Below are positions 22,481 through 34,223 of a stretch of 64,000 bases of DNA, piece by piece. Origin of the DNA: Euryodendron excelsum (taxonomy: Eukaryota; Streptophyta; Magnoliopsida; Ericales; Pentaphylacaceae); the NCBI GenBank assembly GCA_033060915.1, contig CM065381.1:30823336-30887335 (forward strand). Direction: 5' to 3'. Made by a program: the position numbers and the translations under genes. Every line of letters begins with the position of its first letter. Within the stretch, counting starts at the first letter, position 1. The notes under the pieces are model-generated. The model made no database searches and was not told the origin of the DNA. It saw only the letters and a program-made list of their open reading frames with translations.

Positions 22481-24333
22481 GAAGGCGACGGTTTGGGCAA
22501 GAGGCGCCACGGATTGAGCCCAAGGTGGGCGGCAATAGTCGGGGCAGCTCGGCTAGGGGTAGAAGCAGCAGCGGCTCTGCTAGAGGCAGTAGTCGGGGTG
22601 GCCCGGCGCGAGGAGACAGTAGGGGTGGTCCTGCTCGGAGTGGCGGTAGGGCTGGTTCTGCTGGAGGTGGCCGCAGCGGGTCTCAGCGATCTTCGAGCGG
22701 GACAACTTCTAGTGGTAGTTTTGTGATGAGGTAGCCTTCGATCGCTCCTGATGAGAGGGTTGAGGACGATGCTGACTCATCTGTGGATCCACGAATGGGG
22801 TACGGTATGGGTTCTGTTCGGGATAGGTGGAGGGATACTTCATTCACCGACGACTAGCTAGCCATTCTTGATATCCCACCGCTACGAGACTTGGCGTTCC
22901 ACCCGAGCTTGTAGTAGCGCTATGGTCGGATGCCATCATCTACCCACAATTCCTTTAGAGGGGCCAGTATTTCGGCCTTGAGGACTATGCAGGCGTCAGC
23001 TCCGTCTTATCAAGACTTTTTGCATCAGATTGGTTTCAGTGCTTTTATAACCCTGCAGACGGACAGACTTGATCACGGGATCGCTATAGGGTTGTTAGAA
23101 CGATGGTTCGGGGAGACAGGGACAGTACACTTGGTGGGTTTCGAGTTGGGACCTACCCCCGTCGACTGGGCTATGATTACTAAGCTATCTTTTGAAGGGG
23201 CTCCAATCTCTTTACAGGACGTGTCTCTGGGGGAGGCCCGTCTTCTCTTGGGGTTGCCAGGGCTTGGGGGCTCGAGTTTCCTAGCTTCACTTTTATGCTC
23301 AGTAGAGATAGCCTTTGCTTTTGAGCCTTCTCTTGGGGTTGCCAGGGCTTGGGGGCTTGGTTGGTACTGTACGTCATCTTTAGTTTCTTTCGCAACAATA
23401 ATAGGTTGACGGTCCCTTTGTCTCTAATGAGCCTGGTAGCGGATTGGATGAGCTAGACTATATTGATTGAGGTGCTTTCACCTTTGCCTGCTTTTTATAA
23501 GGGATGAGAGTGAGGACATCCGGGGCTTGGGGGAGCTTGATGAGCTTTTGGCCATTTCTAGTATGGTGGAGCTGTGAGTATTTGCCAGTTTGCTGACCGG
23601 AGGTCTTAGCGGGCTATGCCTTCTCGCGGGCCACGAGGTGGGCCAAGCAATAGGTAGTCCAGCTGTCATTGCTCATAGATTTTGTAGCCCTCAGGGCTAA
23701 CTTGGAGTTGCTGAGGCCTTGGGATGTGACCTGGTCACCTTACCACTGGTCCACCCAGTATGTCGGCATGAGGGACGTCATCCTTTTATCCAGGTCGCGG
23801 ATCACCTTTCGGGGCCCTGTGTCATGGGAGACATATCTCGGGGAGCGCCACTGGCGATAACTTCATACTGCCTTTCGCGCGGCCATGGATCCTCCCCAGT
23901 ATATGTTTGGACTCTATCGGGTCGGGGTAGAGATCCCTTATATAGTTGGGATTCTTGGTGAGCGGTTCCTTCTCCCACAGGATGTGGATTATGAGGCTTA
24001 TTTCCGGCAAGATCCATTGGCGCTTTCACCCAGCTGGATCTGGTAATGGGAGGGTAGGTAGCTGGCCATGAGGTGGTAGAGCTTTGGCGTCGAGCTCAGG
24101 GCTTTATTTCTGAGGAGGATTACCTAGCAGCTTGCCAGGCACGAGATCAATACCGTGCCGAGGTGAAGGCCCTGATTGCTCGCATATCTTGGATGGAGGC
24201 CCGCTGGGTATATTATTTATGGTTCATTTTTCATATTTCTCATACATTCTTTTGTGTTCTAATGCCAGGCTCTCTTTTATATATATATATATATATGCAG
24301 GGCCCTTATGACGCCGGAGCTTCTTCTAGTTAG
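22469..24333 (+). pseudogene. Plant mobile domain (PMD) family gene carried antisense in element B
   Basis: The product resembles the plant mobile domain found in MAIN/MAIL-type proteins and in several plant transposons. A putative start follows TTTCAG at 22466, but the main frame (phase of 22450) lacks a good ATG there. It opens with a Gly/Ser/Arg-rich tail with RGG-like steps (22480-22731). The PMD body (about 22860-24040) includes WFGETGTVH, FELGP and DWAMITKLSF. Then come 'RNNNRLTVPLSL' (shifted frame), DVTWSPY and SWETYLGERHW. A helical C-terminal tail (24073-24207) follows, then an intron (24208-24300) and a short last exon ending at TAG 24331-24333. In-frame stops (22732, about 22855, about 22910) and frameshifts, including one at a 31-bp duplication (23242-23357), show that it is no longer functional. 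Element C carries a homologue at 60044-61769. Confidence 0.8.
24208..24300 (+). other. Putative GT-AG intron in the PMD gene (element B)
   Basis: The donor is GG/GTATAT, the acceptor is ATATATGCAG/GG, and a T-rich and TA-rich stretch precedes the acceptor; the length is 93 bp. Removing it joins the frame to a short exon ending GASSS and a stop. Element C has a 79-bp intron (61658-61736) at the same codon and the same terminal residues, which strongly supports it. Confidence 0.8.
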
Positions 24334-25856
24334 CCTTCCCCGTATGTGCCGGATATAGGCGACTACAACTTGGATGACAACCCTACTCCTTAAGGTGCCT
24401 TGCTTTTCTTGCCGACATAGTTAGAGTTTTTAGTTAGACCGATGGTTATTGTTTATGTTTTTGCGGCCGTGTGTTGGCCATTATGGATGATGACCGTACG
24501 ATGATTTTATGTACATTATTTATATTATCTTTTTGTTTCTTTACATACGGTGATGATTATTTCTTTCTTCTAGTCTTGTTTTGCATGCATGTATGTGAAT
24601 ATATGATGGATATGTGAACACAGGAGTACAGAAATTATGATAGGCTTAAGAAATGGTGGATATATGCAAACCTTAAGTAAGTGTGAAAAAGGTGAGTATA
24701 TTGTCGCACACATTCAGGCAAAGCATACAGGTATATAGTTTTATGTAGACCAGCCCAGAGGTAGGTTGGGCGTTCACTAGAAACTATCGTTTCGGCATTT
24801 TGCTCTTTCTTCGAAAATCTCCTTTTTTGTTATGCTCTTTTCTTGCCATGATGAGATAGTAGTTGCCCCATTCCTAGGGTTTCCATTTTCGGATCCGACT
24901 CCCCTCTCTCTCATCTGAGAAACTGTTACTCAATTGACTTGTCAGTTTCTTTTAGTTTTTGTCCCAATATTACCGCTTGCACAATCTATTGACTTTCAAG
25001 AGGCATCAACCGTCATCTTTCTTCTTCTTTCTATTTTTTTATTTTTTTGGGTATTACCTTGTTTCCCTCCTCTTTCGATGTAGGAGGGGGCCTTCTTTCT
25101 CTCCATGCTCCCTTTTTGTCACTTTTTCCTTCGAATTTGCTTTCGCCCATTGTAGGGGGTCATCACTAGTGCGGGTTTTTCGAAGGAATATAACTTGGCT
25201 TAAAAGGGGTTTTTCAAAGAGGATTCTTTTAACCGTATGGTAGCAAAATAGATGGCCCCTCTTCCTTCCAGACAAGATTGCTTAGACTATGAAGTTTAGT
25301 TTTAGAGCTTTTGGTGTTATCCTTTGGAACAAACAGGTGTTAGCTTAATTGTTCTATTACTCGCACTTGCCCCAATGTGGGGGGTGGTTCTTGGTTAGGG
25401 TGTTTGAATGAAAATTACTTGTGGCTCGAGTGGGCTGACCAAGGGAATTGCTTTTGCTATTCCAGGGATTTTGAAATGAGGGCTTCTCCTCCTTTCGAGG
25501 GTCTAACTACCAACTGCTTTGCCATGGCGTCCTTCGGAGGCCACCCTTTTTGTGACCCACTCTCTTTCCTTCCTTTTGCTATCTTTCTTTTGGATCAAAA
25601 ATGGTCCCCATAGGCGAGGATGCACATACCATCCCTCCTTTCAAGTTAGGGTAAAACAATAAGAAAGGAAAATTCTGAGAAAGAGCAAGTACCAAAGATG
25701 ATAAATGAAAATTTCAACTTCTTTCATTTCAAAAGTTCTGTTTACATGATGAGCTCTTGATTAGCAAAAGATGAAAGTAGAGTTAACGAAACAAAAATTA
25801 ACAGGAAAGTAAAGACAAAGTTTGGTAGAAGAACATCCCTTTTAACAATCACTTCT
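24334..25856. other. Spacer between PMD gene and gag; no pol domains seen
   Basis: About 1.5 kb that should hold the 3' part of gag-pol in an autonomous leftward element. I see no RT (YxDD), RNase H or integrase (HHCC or D,D,E) motif on either strand. Patches align with element C's spacer, for example 'attgcttagactatgaag' at about 25280 with 63240. The shared spacer means pol was lost before the two copies inserted. The plus strand holds short frames only. Confidence 0.65.
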
Positions 25857-27991
25857 TCAGGTAGGCTTTGGGACCACGCCTGCCTCCTTCATGCTCCATT
25901 CGCCGGCTTCTTCACTTGGTTGTGCTAGGCGAATCGATGCATTAGCTGTGGAGTGGCAGAGATTAGTGGTCATAGTGCAACTAGGGCTTCCTCCTTCTTC
26001 TTCTTTAGTGGGGTCAGTGAGGTTGCGTGTCCCATCTTGGGACCCCTGCTGGCTCTCCTTTAGTTGGGCAGTTTTCTCTTGCTCAGCCTCTTGGGATTTC
26101 ATAACCAGGCTTCCTTCAGAGGCTTGCGACGAATTTTCCTTGGCTTCTTCTTTTTCAGCTTCCTTTTCGTTAATCTCTGCAAATAGGCTATCCAGATCGC
26201 CTTCGTTGAATTTGAATGGTGGGTTTGGCAGTTTCGGCTCATAGATGCCCCAGCCCATGTCCTTGTAGTCGAAGAGTTCCTTTTTCAGGCGAGCCTCAGT
26301 TTCAACATATCTAGGATGTATGAACTCCTCTCCCCAGCCATCTACAGGTGCAGTATCATTGGGAATGTTTGCAATGGGTTCATCCACGGGCCAATCGAAA
26401 GGGTCTTGTTCTCCACTTATGTTGTAAAGATAGATAGGGCTTGGCGACAATTCTTCCTCCCAATCGCTTTCAATGTCTGACTCACCCTCGAAGCACTTTG
26501 CGGTTATGATGCCATTAGGATCTGCCTCATCCTCGGTGATGATGTTGACAGCATGGTTTGGTAAGGGATTTGCCGTGATACTGGGCGTGGGGACCGGCTT
26601 TGTTTCTTGGGTGTTGATGAACTTGTTGTCAATGAGGTCTTGAATCTTATGCTTCAAAGAGAAACAAGATTTTTTGTCATGCCCCTATCCCCCAGAATGG
26701 TACTCGCAGGTAAGGGCAGGGTTGAAAGTGGGCGGCAACAGGCTTGGCAATGGCCCCGGGGGAATAGCGTTTATATGCTTGGCCTTGAGGAGCTCATGAT
26801 AGGCCTCTGTCTGGGTGCATGCCAAACATGTGAACTCACGGTTCCGTTGGTTTTTGTTTTTGTTAGGGTTGAAGTATGGTTGGGCTGCAACAGGTCTAGT
26901 TGAGGGTGCTTGGGTAGTAGCAACGGGGATATTAATGATGAGAGCAGGTAATGAAGGTCGAGCTTGGTATTGGGGGTAATATGGCTGCTACTGCGTAGGT
27001 AGGATAGCAGATACTTCTCCCTCTTTCTTGCTCGTACCCCAAGTGGTTGCCACCTTCTTGGCCACATTCGCAAATCCCTCACTTGTCTTGGCATAGGGGT
27101 CAGTGATTCTGCCAATTTTTAGTCCACTCTCGATCATTTCCCCTTGCATTATCAGCTCAGTAAAGCTCTTTCTGATACTCAAGCACAGACGCTCATGGTA
27201 CAGTCCTTGGAAGGTGTTCACAAACAGCTACACAAATTCTTTCTCTAGCAGTGGGGGGTTAACTTGCGCAGCCACCTCCCTCCATCTCAAAGCATAGCTT
27301 TTGAAGCTTTCTTTTTCGCCTCAAATCATCATCATCAAGGCGCATCTGTCCATGGTCAGGTCACTGTTATGCAGATATTGAGATCGAAAGGCTGTGACTA
27401 ATTCATTCCAAATTGTTATTTTCCTCAAGTCTAGCGAGCGAACCATTGTAAAGCGGGCCCAGTTAGGCTGTGTCGAAACAATTGTATCAGAAGTTTGGAG
27501 TCATTCCCGTGCCCACTTAGTGCCCCAGCGTACAACCTCAAGTGTGCAACAAAGTCCCCACTCTTGTCATATTTCTGGAAGTCGGGCATTTTGAATTTGG
27601 GCGGCCTTGGGTGGTCAGGGAAGAAGTAGAGTTCGTCGTAGGACATCCCATCGAAGGTGTCATGACCTTGTAGGCTATGCAAGGACTCCTATAAGCCTTG
27701 TATCTTGAGATCGAGAGGGTCCGGGCATTCCTTCTTTGAGGTGGCAGTTAGCAAGATGGTTTCAGGGTTGTCCTCTTATCCTTCCTTGAGGTGTCCCACT
27801 TTAGGGATCTCCTTGCTCTTTGTTATACCATCAGCTCGCAGGACAACCCTTAGAGGGACTGCTGCAGTTTCCTTGGGATAGGAAGTGGATGCCGATGGGT
27901 TCATAACAGGCCCTTTAAAAGCCATTAGTTGTATGAGCTTGAACATTTCGTCTATTTTTGCCTTTATTTCATTCACTTCTTCGCGTGTCAT
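25857..27991 (-). pseudogene. Tat/Ogre-like gag of element B
   Basis: Gag forms the nucleocapsid of the retroelement particle. On the minus strand an N-terminal segment (27991-27776) resembles a coiled coil. A retrotransposon-gag domain follows (27682 to about 27000), with PPKFKMPDFQKYD, a HLRLYAG segment, SLTGPALQWF and, in the next frame, ESFKSYALRWREVAAQV. A CCHC-like C-X2-H-X5-H-X4-C cluster (near 26690) precedes HKIQDLIDNKF and NPLPNH, typical of Tat/Ogre gag. The last 266 codons (26657-25857) are open and acidic, ending in a VVPKPT-type terminus followed by a stop. A frameshift near 27440 and in-frame stops near 27320, 27225, 26990 and 26690 inactivate it. The terminus is matched in element C (63865), so gag ends here without running into pol. 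Confidence 0.85.
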
Positions 27992-29596
27992 TGAATTATT
28001 CTATTGATCGGAAATATTGCCTTCACTCGACATTTGTGCTGTTCTTTGTCAGGTACAGACTTGCATTTGGAGGACGGGGGTCACTCGTGTTCCTCTTCTT
28101 ACTTTTCTTGGACCAATGGTGACCTACAATGCAAGCAGTCTCACCAAAGCTATGGCTAGTCTTTTGATGAGATGGAAGGAGGAAAAGAAAATAAGGAAAA
28201 ACAAGGATAACATGTTAGGTTCTTGATTTGGAAAGGTTTTATGTGATGCATGGCCTAAGGATGCCCCTGCCTCTTGAGGGGAACTAAACATAATGCTTTG
28301 GGTCAGGTTTGGAGATAGAGGATTGCCCCTAACTGCAAATACTATACCTGCCCCTGTTCATCCATTCATTCATTCATACATTCATTTGACAATAAGAACG
28401 ATTTTATTAAGATGAATTCTTTTTGGTACATAAAATTTCTCAAAAATACATAAAAATGGGGAGGGGGAACATTTTCCTTGGGACTTCCACTTATTCTACA
28501 TTTACACCCTAGAATCCTAAACTTTTCTTGAGCCTCCGGATTCGCCTTGTTGTTAGGAGCCTTTAATTTAAATTGCTCCCTTGTCTTTTTGGCAACCTTA
28601 TCTCTATGAGCGAAGAGGGATTAGGGCCCCTCTTTATAAGATGACTCTAATGCATGCCATGAATCCTTAGGGTCTCGTGGTACCCTTAGAAGTTTTGGGT
28701 TGGCTTGAATTAGACGAGAAGGTCTTTGAGCCTTTCTCTAAGGGTTGATTGGATGTATGAAGTTGCAATGACTTGAGTTACTTTGAGAACTCTTGTCTTG
28801 AAGTGAGTTTCGATGCATGAGCAGTTATGATGCATGTACATGGAAACAGCAAGAATTAAATAGCATAACATCATGGATTAAACAAAATATATAAGGAAAA
28901 ATAAAGCGATCGCCCTTTCCTTGAAATTGACGAGTGTGTCCTAAATCCGACAGAGGTTCGGCTATGCATGGGGTGCTACATGAGCATGAGGTTGGGGGTT
29001 TACTAATGCTTCATAAAAAGCTCGGTCCTCGAACCTTCAAACCTCTGGCGTCCACCCTCGAAAGGGTGAACTCCATCTTTGGTTGGTGGTTCGAGTGGAG
29101 GAACTATCAAGAGACCGTAGGCTAAGAAACTGACACAGCATTAACCCACAGTCAATGTACTATTGCCCCTTCTATCTAGAAGGGTAGTAACAAGGTAATG
29201 TTTGCGAAGATGCAAATGCAAGTGAGCGTGTCAAGTGTGTGTGAAATTTTTGAAAATGGAGGAATAGACCCAACAACACACATCACATCTTATACATTCA
29301 TTCACATACATGGCAATAAATAAGATATGAAACAAAAATGTGAACAACGGTCCACTTACAAAAGACAAACGCAAAGAGTTAGTAACTTTTTGAAAAACTC
29401 GATGCAAGGTAAAATGGATGATTAATGTAAGAGCATGAATGTAAACAATGAATGTGAGTGATAACACTATTTTGAAAAAATAGGATAGCTTTGAAAACTT
29501 GAAAAATTTGAAGAGCGGATAAAACTAGACAAAGTAATTAGGGATTCTAGGTGAGTGAAGGGTGAAGAGACATGTTAATGGCCTAACCCTCTAAGT
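27992..29596 (-). other. 5' leader of element B
   Basis: About 1.6 kb between the primer-binding site and gag. Open frames are short and on both strands; a possible upstream gag start (ATG at 28033-28031) is separated from the gag frame by an in-frame TAG. Patches of short direct repeats are present (for example 'cattcattcatacattcatt' near 28363-28385). I see no separate ORF1 product. Confidence 0.6.
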
Positions 29597-29615
29597 GTCC
29601 CCAGTGGAGTCGCCA
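29597..29615 (-). other. Primer-binding site of element B
   Basis: Two bases inside the 5' LTR the minus strand reads TGGCGACTCCACTGGGGAC, starting with the TGG expected opposite a tRNA CCA end. Ogre-type elements are reported to use tRNA-Arg, which would fit, but I cannot check the tRNA match here. Confidence 0.75.
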
Positions 29616-30977
29616 ACTGTCGCGCCCCGGCTTTTAGATGTCCAAGGTCCTTTCGGCTTAGAGACAAAAAGTACGGAACTCTGTCACTAGAACTCATCCT
29701 CCTAGAAGGACAAGTGCGACTAGGTTTGACTAAGGGCTTTTCAAAAAAAAAAAAAATAGGAGTCGCCACCTAACTTGATTAAGGTGAGTTAGGGCACCTA
29801 AAACGAAGTGTTAATCCGAAGATTAAACTTAGGGTTTTTGAAAATAGTTTCGAAAACTCCCTCAAGAGAGGTTTTTTTTTTTTTTTTTTTTTAAGAAAAT
29901 AGGTTATTTGGCAACCTTTGGAAAGATTTAAGCCCTTTTGAAAAATAACTCCATTTTGGTGATTTGAAAACAGAAATCTATGGTTCGGGGGTTGGTTACG
30001 TGTAGGGAAGCTATTCTAAGATTGTCACTCTACCCCGCCCTTTCGGTACCTACATGTCTAATCACCCTTTGTTCACTCACTAGAATAACCGGTCACCATT
30101 GTCCACTTAATATCCACCTTAAAATTTTGAAAATGGGGTTTAGTCATCACTTTTCGGATGGATGATGCATGATGCAAGCTTTTGGAAGAAGTTTGAAAAT
30201 AATGGGGGTTTTGAAAGAGTTTGGAATAGAAACTTTGAATTGATTGGAATTTTTGAAAAGGGGATTGGAGTTGAAATAAAAGTTATAACCGCACCATTTT
30301 AGGTTGCCTATGTATCTCATTTGGTGAGAATCAGGTCATTCGTAGTTCAGGCAAGAGCCCGATGGAAAATAGGCGCATTAGGGCCTTTGGAAGGTTTGAA
30401 GACATTTTGGGGTCTTTGGAAAAGTTTAAGACACTTGGGGGTCTTTGGAAAAGTTTAAGACACTTGGAGGTCTTTAGAAAAGTTTAAGACACTTTGAGGT
30501 CTTGGAAGTTTTGACTTGAAATTGGATGGTGGAGTGTTTTGAAAATGTTTTTGGATCAACTTATGGGAGTTTTGAAAAAATGCTTTGGTATGACTCAAGA
30601 GAACTTGAAAGTGCTTTTGAAGTCTTGTTTTGAAAACCTTAGAGGCGTGATCTTAGAATGTTTTGATGAAAAGTGGTTTTTGGAAATGGCTAAGGGTTTG
30701 GAATCCTAATATGGACAACCTTAGAGGTTTTTCTTGATTTATCACTTGTCCTTGGAATCCCTAACCATGAGAGGGCTAGGGACACCTTAGGTTTGTGATC
30801 TTTTGAAAACATTTTTGAAAATACCTTGAAGATGGAGTGTAGGAACATTTGAAGAGTATAGGGATTTGGTTGTTTTGAAATTAAGAGAGTAGGAAGTTTT
30901 GGAAAAATGGGTTATGAAAATAGTTTGAAATTGAGTGATCATTTTGAAAGGGGCTCAAGAGTTGGGACCTTGAAGTA

Positions 30978-31360
30978 TACTAACCTAGGTTGAGTTAGCC
31001 TAGGGTTAAGGGTGACCTAAGGTTAACTAACTTGGGTTAGGTTAACCTAGGGTTAAGATGACCTATGGTTAACTAACTAAGGTTGGGCTAACCTAAGGTT
31101 AAGGTGACCTAGGGTTAACTAACTAGGATAGTGTTAACCTAAGGTTAGGATGACTTAGGATTAAGTTAACCTAGGGTTGGTCAACTAGGGTCAAGTTAAC
31201 CTCGGGTTGGACATTTCAGGTCAAGTTAACCCAAGGTTGGTCAATTAGGGTCAAGTCAACCTAGGGTTAGACAACTAGAGTCAAGTTAATCTAGGGTTGG
31301 TCAACTAGGGTCAAGTTAACCTAGGGTTAGTCAACTAGGGTCAAGTTAACCTAGGTTTGG
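30978..31360. repeat. 30-bp tandem array in element B LTR (right copy)
   Basis: About a dozen copies of the unit with gtcaactagggtcaagttaa, matching the array at 11580-11990. Small differences in unit number and sequence have built up since insertion. Confidence 0.85.
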
Positions 31361-32609
31361 ATTGGAAAATGGTTTTAAAAGTTAGTTTAGTGCACTTTTG
31401 GAAAGAGCTTTAAAAAAAACAAAACATGTTATGCAATGGACTTTGGTGGACAACCCTTTTTGAGTATTATTTTCATGAAAATTTTGATTCTTGCCAAGAG
31501 TATGGTTTATATGGTTGGTGTTTGGAGACCATTCCAAGGAAGGTTTCCTCATGGCCATTATAACCTTTATTTTGACAAGAGTGGGGATTTTAAAAATCAA
31601 CATAATGATGGCAACTTTTGAAAAATCATTTTTCATGCATAGATGGAGAGAATGCATTTTTAAATATCATCTTTTGAGAAGGATTTTCGAAAACCATTCT
31701 CAAGGGAGACATTCCATTACGAGAGGGTTCATATGGCCAAACAAAAGGGAGACCACTCAAGAGAGGGTTCCATAGGGCCATTCCAACCACTACACTTAAA
31801 ATAATGGAAATCTTAAAAATTGGAGAATTAGAAAGCAACCTTATGCAAGTTAAAATGTTATGATGCCAAAGTGTGAGTTAGGGGGTTAGTAGGGAACTCT
31901 CTAAAGCATGATTTCTAAAGTCTCATCCTAAGATTCAAGGAGCCAACTCTTGGAACAATTTTTGAGAGAAATATGGAGCTTGAAATTGGCATGGAGCTAA
32001 GAGTAATGTAGGCATTGTAGAATATGATGATAAGTACAAAAATGAAACCAAGGAAACAAGACATGATCAAAATAATAATATACAAGGGATCATGACTACA
32101 TACAAGGTTTATAGGTTTCACCATATGAACAAGGGGCTCCTAGGTCATACCATCTTAGAGTAGGCTATTGAGAGGTTCCCCTACACGGTGGCTCTCACTT
32201 GCTTTCTTCTAGGCATGATCTAAGAGCCCTCTTGGCTCAAGCATACAAGAAAGGGGGGGTTGAAGATGGGGATTAAAATAGAGAATAGCCAGTAGGCTAG
32301 GAGGGAGAAGAGAAGAGTGGGGGAAAACACAAATGTAAAAGGGATATCACATTTTGCCTTCAACACACTTGTAGTCTTCAAAGGATGCTTTAATTGGAGC
32401 TTGAATGACTTTAAGAAGGCTTAGAGGGCTGGTAGGGAGTGTTTGATGGTGTATAAGGCTTTATATGTGAAGTATATAGGCTTGGGGATGATGGAATCTA
32501 ATCTAAGTGTTGGAGGGATGAAGTGGGTATAGAGATTCGCAGTTCTGGAGTGATTTCAGCAGAGCTTCGCATCAATTTTGGAGATGGAATATGCAAAGGG
32601 GTGGTCTGG

Positions 32610-32617
32610 TATTTATA
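32610..32617 (-). promoter_or_regulatory. TATA box of element B 5' LTR
   Basis: The minus strand reads TATAAATA, matching 18271-18278. In this LTR it would drive transcription of the gag-coding RNA. Confidence 0.7.
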
Positions 32618-34223
32618 GGCAATCTGGAACAGGCCTGGCACATGTGCTATATGCGCCTGGCCAAAGTTTGACCTAGCGCATGTAGGACATGCGCAGGTAC
32701 TATTCCATTACCAAAATGACACGTGGCACCTTGTGTACTGGTTAAATCTCGACTGTTGATCAAAAGTTGAACGATCTGATCAAAATTTGAGTGCATGTAA
32801 CATACGCTCCATCACCGGGAAGGTTCGTCCAAATTTTGTCTCGATAATTGAGTCAACTGGGAAGGTTTTGGGGGAATTGGTTGTACCCACGGTGTTCTCT
32901 TGAGGTTTCTACCAAAATTTTATGTTTTTGAAAAGTTTGAATTATGTTCAAAAGTGTGGGATATCGTATCGGGAAGCGTGCATAAAAGGGCACTTTTGTA
33001 GAGCGTTTATGATACGCTCTGAGGGTGTTCGAAAGTGACTATTTTCGTGTCGTGTGATCGAGGCCTTCAAGAAGCAACCTCTTCGATTGGACTGTACCAA
33101 TGGAAGGTACTTTGGAAATACTTTCGGGAATTCTTAGATTTACGCATTTCTCAAGTCGTTTGACGGTGTGTTTTAATCAGGGAATCGGGAGAAAAGACAA
33201 TTTAAGCGGAGCGTCTGCAAGACGCTCCCGGGGACCTTTATCAAGTCGTGAGCGTTTAATGTCGTAGGGTCCTCCTCGGGTTTAACAAGGGTGTATGGTG
33301 AAACCCTTTGCTCGAAATTCCAGGACGGGTGCTGTTTCGGGGCATGCTTGGATTGCTAGGGGCAAAAAAGTCATTTTGGCCAGGATTGGTTAGAAATGGT
33401 TAGGAATGTTTAGATGTGTTGTGTTAAGCATGTAGGGTTGTTCAAGGACGGCTTTGGGAGAGTCTTTTACCGTTTGGCAGGGTTTGCGCAGGGCTGAGGT
33501 GTCAAGGGGCAAAACGGTCATTTTGACTGGAGTGAGCCGAAATAGGACCAGGATTAGACCAAATGGCGTGCGGGGGACGCCTAATGTTTTAACAAAATCT
33601 TGGAATGATGGACTTATCAATTCGAGGGATTCTAAACTTTCTCAAAATGTGCCTGGAGGCCCAAGGGGCAAGCTTGGTCATTTTTCACTGAGTTGGGCTA
33701 GCAGGTGCCGGTGTTGACCTAGGTGTTGGTTCCCGAGACCGCCCGGTCTCAAAAAACTACCTGTGCAGTGTTGGTCTCTAAGAATGCCCAGTTTTAGAGA
33801 ACTACTTGTAGGGGTGGTGTTGGTTCTTGAGAACGCCCGATCTTAGAAAGTTACCTGGAAGAGTGGTGTTGGTCTCTGAGAACGCCTGGTCTCGGAGAAC
33901 TACCAAATGACGGACATTCTACATTGGCAGGCTAGCGGGCGCTAGAAGTGAAGCATCTAGAATTTGATGAGGTGTTGGTCCCCGAGATCGCCCTATCCCG
34001 GGAAACTACCTAGATAATGTTGGTTTCCAAAACCGCACGGTTTGGAAAGTTGCTTGGAATGATGGTGCTTATGGCTCCAGCGGGTCCTTATGGGCCCGAG
34101 AAGCAACCAGTTGGTTGGATTAGAGATTGATAGGCTCATCTTGAGCCTGCATGTGTTGCGATGCTTGAAACCGGACCCGGTTGAGTCGAAGATTGCCAAG
34201 CAGGCAAAAATGGCGTGCTTACA

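Larger units (their letters stand above)
10151..34223 (-). mobile_element. Element B: pol-less Tat/Ogre-like gypsy element with antisense PMD gene
   Basis: The unit is bounded by two related LTRs (10151-19883, interrupted, and 29618-34223) and by identical TACAT duplications. Read on the minus strand it holds the 5' LTR, a primer-binding site (29597-29615), a leader, a Tat/Ogre-like gag (25857-27991), a spacer with no recognisable protease, reverse transcriptase, RNase H or integrase, an opposite-strand PMD-family gene (22469-24333), a tandem-repeat 3' UTR and a polypurine tract (19884-19901). Without the nested solo LTR and its duplicated target it is about 19.0 kb. The lack of pol makes it non-autonomous, and element C has the same layout. 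The LTR pair differs visibly at several percent of sites where I compared them, so the insertion is not recent. Confidence 0.85.
29618..34223 (-). mobile_element. 5' LTR of element B (4606 bp, minus sense)
   Basis: Bounded by TGTCGCGCCCCG on the left and GGCGTGCTTACA on the right, next to TACAT. It is collinear with the split LTR at 10151-19883. It holds the 30-bp array at about 30978-31360, a TATA box at 32610-32617 (minus) and palindromic GCGCATG blocks near 32637-32700. Motifs of the 'aaaacggtcattttgac' type occur near 33510. Its continuous sequence at about 31920 is the empty-site reference for solo LTR A2. Small open frames in it are not genes. Confidence 0.9.

Noticed and set aside
22469..24333. 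Interpretation of the PMD gene as a host gene interrupted by transposons
   Set aside because: It lies inside element B between its gag and 3' UTR, within one pair of target duplications, and element C has a homologue at the same place.
25377..25613. Short plus-strand frame in the element B spacer
   Set aside because: It is not kept as a frame in the matching region of element C (63100-63400), so it is unlikely to be coding.
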